From: Candidatus Methylomirabilota bacterium
Lineage (GTDB): Bacteria; Methylomirabilota; Methylomirabilia; Rokubacteriales; CSP1-6
Assembly (NCBI GenBank): GCA_035709005.1
Contig: DASTFB010000134.1
Span: 1-35,497 of the forward strand
Direction: 5' to 3'
Length of the DNA: 35,497 nucleotides
Part shown: piece by piece, positions 33,723 to 35,497 of the stretch
Position numbering within the stretch: position 1 is the first letter of the stretch
Layout: every line of letters begins with the position of its first letter
The notes under the pieces: generated by a model
What the model saw: the letters and a program-made list of their open reading frames with translations, nothing else
What the model was told of the DNA's origin: nothing
Database searches by the model: none
Made by a program: the position numbers and the translations under genes

Positions 33723-34022
33723 TCAAGGAAGCGCGGGCATGCGGAAGTCGCGAATCTGCTTGTCAGGCGCGTCCAGGCAGCGCTGACCGCACGCCTGGTG
33801 GCGGGGCCAGAAGGTGCACTCGGTCACTCGCCGGAGCGAGCGGCACCCGAGCGCCTCGGCCAGACCGGCGCGCCGGATCAGCACGCCGGCGCTCAGGCCG
33901 AGCTGCGGACACCGCACGAGCTTGTGACGCCGGAAATGCTGGCGGGCAGCGAGACCCACGGGAACCATGACATAACACACGGCCAGGAGCAGGAGACTCG
34001 CCAGGACCAGCGCGCTGTTCAT
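33723..34022 (-). CDS. Small Cys-rich membrane-anchored protein
   Basis: A 99-residue protein with one N-terminal helix (ALVLASLLLLAVCYVMVPVG) and a soluble tail with five Cys: Cys38 (VRCP), Cys60, Cys69 (TEC), Cys78 and Cys82 (HQACGQRCL). The TECxxWPxxxxCGxxCL pattern recurs in small uncharacterised proteins of environmental genomes, where a metal or Fe-S site or a disulphide-bonded fold has been guessed. GGGAGG about five bases before the ATG at 34022 fixes the start. The domain's position relative to the membrane is not decidable. It is divergent from the cytochrome c'-like gene across a hairpin-rich spacer. Confidence 0.78.
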   Translation of the reverse strand: MNSALVLASLLLLAVCYVMVPVGLAARQHFRRHKLVRCPQLGLSAGVLIRRAGLAEALGCRSLRRVTECTFWPRHQACGQRCLDAPDKQIRDFRMPALP

Positions 34023-34045
34023 GTGTCCTCCCTCGAGGAGACGAT

Positions 34046-34128
34046 GAGGCCCGGGGCGGGAGCCATCCGCCGGCCGGGCCTCTCAGCGCAGGGCGTTGGG
34101 CCCTGCGCGTCCCGGCGTCCGCCGGGAC
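34046..34128. other. Three consecutive hairpins in the divergent spacer
   Basis: The 291-base spacer 34023-34313 has no gene but three adjacent inverted repeats. A: 34046-34082, GAGGCCCGG/CCGGGCCTC, with an inner GGCGG/CCGCC extension. B: 34086-34108, GCGCAGGGC/GCCCTGCGC, loop GTTGG. C: 34109-34128, GTCCCGGC/GCCGGGAC, loop GTCC. A CACAAT -10-like box near 34270 is weak. The cluster may be a structured leader, a REP-like element or a transcription barrier. Confidence 0.6.
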
Positions 34129-34313
34129 CCTAGGTCTGCAGCAGCGTGTTCGCGGCGACCTCCGGCATCACGCGGGGCCGCCGCCTGCCCTATCGGGTGG
34201 AGTCATTCTCACCTCCCGTCTCATGCCTTCGACTTTCGCCATCAGTGAACCGCGGTCGCGATGCGGGCACAATAAGCCTGGCGGATCAATTCTCTGGGCC
34301 TGGAGGAACATCC

Positions 34314-34760
34314 ATGATGCTTCGGCGCTTCATCCTCGTCGCGCTGGTGGGGGCGGTCGTCGCGGTGCCGCTGGCGACACCGGAGGCCCAGCCGGTCGAT
34401 CGACGGCAGCGGATCGTGGTGCCGCCGGCCGCGCGGGAGCGCGTGCTCGCCGAGATGCGGGCCATGCTGGAGTCCGTCAACGGCGTCCTGCGCGCGCTCG
34501 CCACCGGTGACCTCGCCGCCGGCGAGAAGGCCGCCCGGGCATCGGGCCTCGCCACGGCGGCCGACGTCGAGCCGGAGGTCAAGCGCGCCCTGCCGCCGCA
34601 GTTCCTGAGCCTGGGGATGCAAACCCACCGGGGCTTCGACCGCGTCGCCGAGGAGCTGCGCGCCGGCGCCGCCCGCGAGGCCATCGTGGCCAGCCTGGCC
34701 GAGGTCACGTCGCTGTGCGTGGCCTGCCACGCGGCGTATCGTCTTGACGAGGCGCGCTGA
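34314..34760 (+). CDS. Cytochrome c'-like (class II c-type) protein
   Basis: A 148-residue exported protein: a signal peptide (about residues 1-25, cut after PEAQ), then a helical bundle with a single haem site CVACH (Cys135, Cys138, His139) followed by xxYR near the C-terminus, the arrangement of class II cytochromes c (cytochrome c'). Cytochromes c' are periplasmic and bind NO or CO. GGAGG seven bases before the ATG at 34314 fixes the start; open frame further upstream is not coding. The 3' end overlaps the convergent NnrS-like gene by 56 bases. Whether the haem is five-coordinate cannot be told from sequence. Confidence 0.87.
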   Translation: MMLRRFILVALVGAVVAVPLATPEAQPVDRRQRIVVPPAARERVLAEMRAMLESVNGVLRALATGDLAAGEKAARASGLATAADVEPEVKRALPPQFLSLGMQTHRGFDRVAEELRAGAAREAIVASLAEVTSLCVACHAAYRLDEAR

Positions 34761-35497
34761 CGAGCGCGGCGACCAGGTTGGCGGCGACAGCGGCGATCGC
34801 CAGCCAGACCAGCGGGCCCGACAGCGCGACGGCCGGAGCCACCGCCGTCCATCCGAGGCGGACGAGCACCTCGGCGCTGCGCAGGATGACGGCCCCCAGC
34901 AGTAGCCAGAACGTGAGCGTGCGGGCCGCGGGCCACGGCAGCGGCCGGCCCTCCAGGACCGGGATGAGGCGGTAGGTCATGGCGACGACGATGGCCGTCA
35001 GCACGCCGACCGTCAGGAGGTGGCGCACGGCGTCGGCCATCAGGTGATCCGGCTGGCCGCCCGCGGTGAGCGCCAGGCCCAACGCCGCGCCCGCGAGCCC
35101 TGCCACCGCAGAGCCGGCCGCGAGTCGGAACAGCCGGGCCTCGGCCGGGCCCCGCGACAGCATCGGCAGCGAGGGCCCCGGGCGACGAAACGTCCGGCCC
35201 GTGGCCATGACGGCGACGATCGTGCCCAGCGCGATGAGATCCCCGGTTCGGGCCACGGTCTGTCCCCACGCCGGCGGCGCCATCTCCCCCGCCGCGACGA
35301 GCCCGGCGGCGCCGGCGAGGAGCAGCGGGACGGCCCGCACGAGCGCGAGCGGGATGCGCCAGTCGGCGACGAACATCGGTCCCGCGCGCAACAGGACGCC
35401 GAGCACCCAGCCGACGACCCCGCCGACAAGCCCCATCGCCGGCACCGCGCGCAATCCGCTCACCGTGGGAACGCCCAGCCCGCCGACCAGGGCATGG
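34705..35497 (-). CDS. NnrS-like multi-helix membrane protein, partial
   Basis: The frame is open to the right edge, so the N-terminus lies outside the window; a GTG at 35463 is only an internal candidate, since the coding-like sequence HALVGGLGVPTVSGLRAV continues upstream of it. At least seven hydrophobic helices are present. The segment RHLLTVGVLTAIVVAMTYRL, then WLLLGAVILRSAEVLVR, resembles NnrS, a haem/copper membrane protein linked to nitric-oxide stress and denitrification. A different membrane family cannot be excluded. The neighbouring cytochrome c'-like gene, which it overlaps convergently, gives mild support for an NO link. Confidence 0.7.
   Translation of the reverse strand, partial: HALVGGLGVPTVSGLRAVPAMGLVGGVVGWVLGVLLRAGPMFVADWRIPLALVRAVPLLLAGAAGLVAAGEMAPPAWGQTVARTGDLIALGTIVAVMATGRTFRRPGPSLPMLSRGPAEARLFRLAAGSAVAGLAGAALGLALTAGGQPDHLMADAVRHLLTVGVLTAIVVAMTYRLIPVLEGRPLPWPAARTLTFWLLLGAVILRSAEVLVRLGWTAVAPAVALSGPLVWLAIAAVAANLVAALVSAPRQDDTPRGRPRTAT

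Noticed and set aside
34146-34313. N-terminal extension of the cytochrome c'-like protein
   Set aside because: The signal peptide and a well-spaced GGAGG fix the start at 34314; the upstream codons are not protein-like.
1-35497. tRNA, rRNA, CRISPR array, insertion sequence or integrase
   Set aside because: No cloverleaf with a T-loop GTTCGAAT-like core, no regularly spaced repeats and no transposase or integrase frame was seen.

Overview
The window is very GC-rich, tightly packed DNA from a Gram-negative-type bacterium: it encodes RND efflux pumps, outer-membrane factors and several lipoproteins. The gene mix (SBBP/CFI-box surface protein, many SDRs, a nitronate monooxygenase, hydantoinase A/B, a DUF222-HNH remnant, a CTP-synthase-C-terminal-like selenoprotein) resembles uncultured soil or groundwater lineages such as Rokubacteria/Methylomirabilota. 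That placement is inference from content only; there is no rRNA or tRNA gene to anchor it.

Layout. 1-4386 (minus) is a MarR-regulated RND operon (marR, adaptor, permease cut by the left edge). 4526-7465 (plus) is a large secreted beta-propeller protein with a CFI-box and a C-terminal PDZ-like domain. 7556-11808 (plus) is a run of NHL-repeat protein, two SDRs (one without its catalytic residues), a PPOX-type flavoprotein and an alpha/beta hydrolase. 11792-17520 (minus) is a complete second RND system in the order adaptor, permease, outer-membrane lipoprotein. 17782-20445 holds two VOC proteins, a DinB-like protein, an SDR and a small lipoprotein; 20445-21401 is a nitronate monooxygenase. 21487-21945 is a decayed HNH endonuclease. 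22012-27066 (minus) is a 2-oxoglutarate/Fe(II)-type oxygenase followed by HyuA and HyuB. 27098-28571 holds an alpha/beta hydrolase and a VapBC toxin-antitoxin pair. 28702-29696 encodes two peroxiredoxins. 29700-30141 contains two gene remnants. 30164-31465 is a lipoprotein hydrolase. 31513-32202 is a glutamine-amidotransferase-like gene read through an in-frame UGA at its nucleophile position. 32417-33679 is a degenerate GGDEF membrane protein. 33723-35497 has a small Cys-rich membrane protein, a cytochrome c'-like protein and an NnrS-like membrane protein cut by the right edge.

How the genes work together. The two RND sets are multidrug or solvent exporters, one under a local MarR repressor. 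The SDR/PPOX/hydrolase and oxygenase/HyuAB clusters look like catabolic modules of unknown substrate. The peroxiredoxin pair handles peroxides. The cytochrome c'/NnrS-like pair suggests nitric-oxide or other haem-linked stress handling.

Main points for a second look: the UGA (selenocysteine) codon at the nucleophile of the amidotransferase-like gene; a recurrent leaderless-promoter pattern (-10 box 6-8 bases before ATG) at six genes; two genes (hyuA, vapC) whose conserved N-termini lie upstream of any ATG/GTG/TTG; and an SDR whose catalytic Asn-Ser-Tyr are Asp-Gly-Val.
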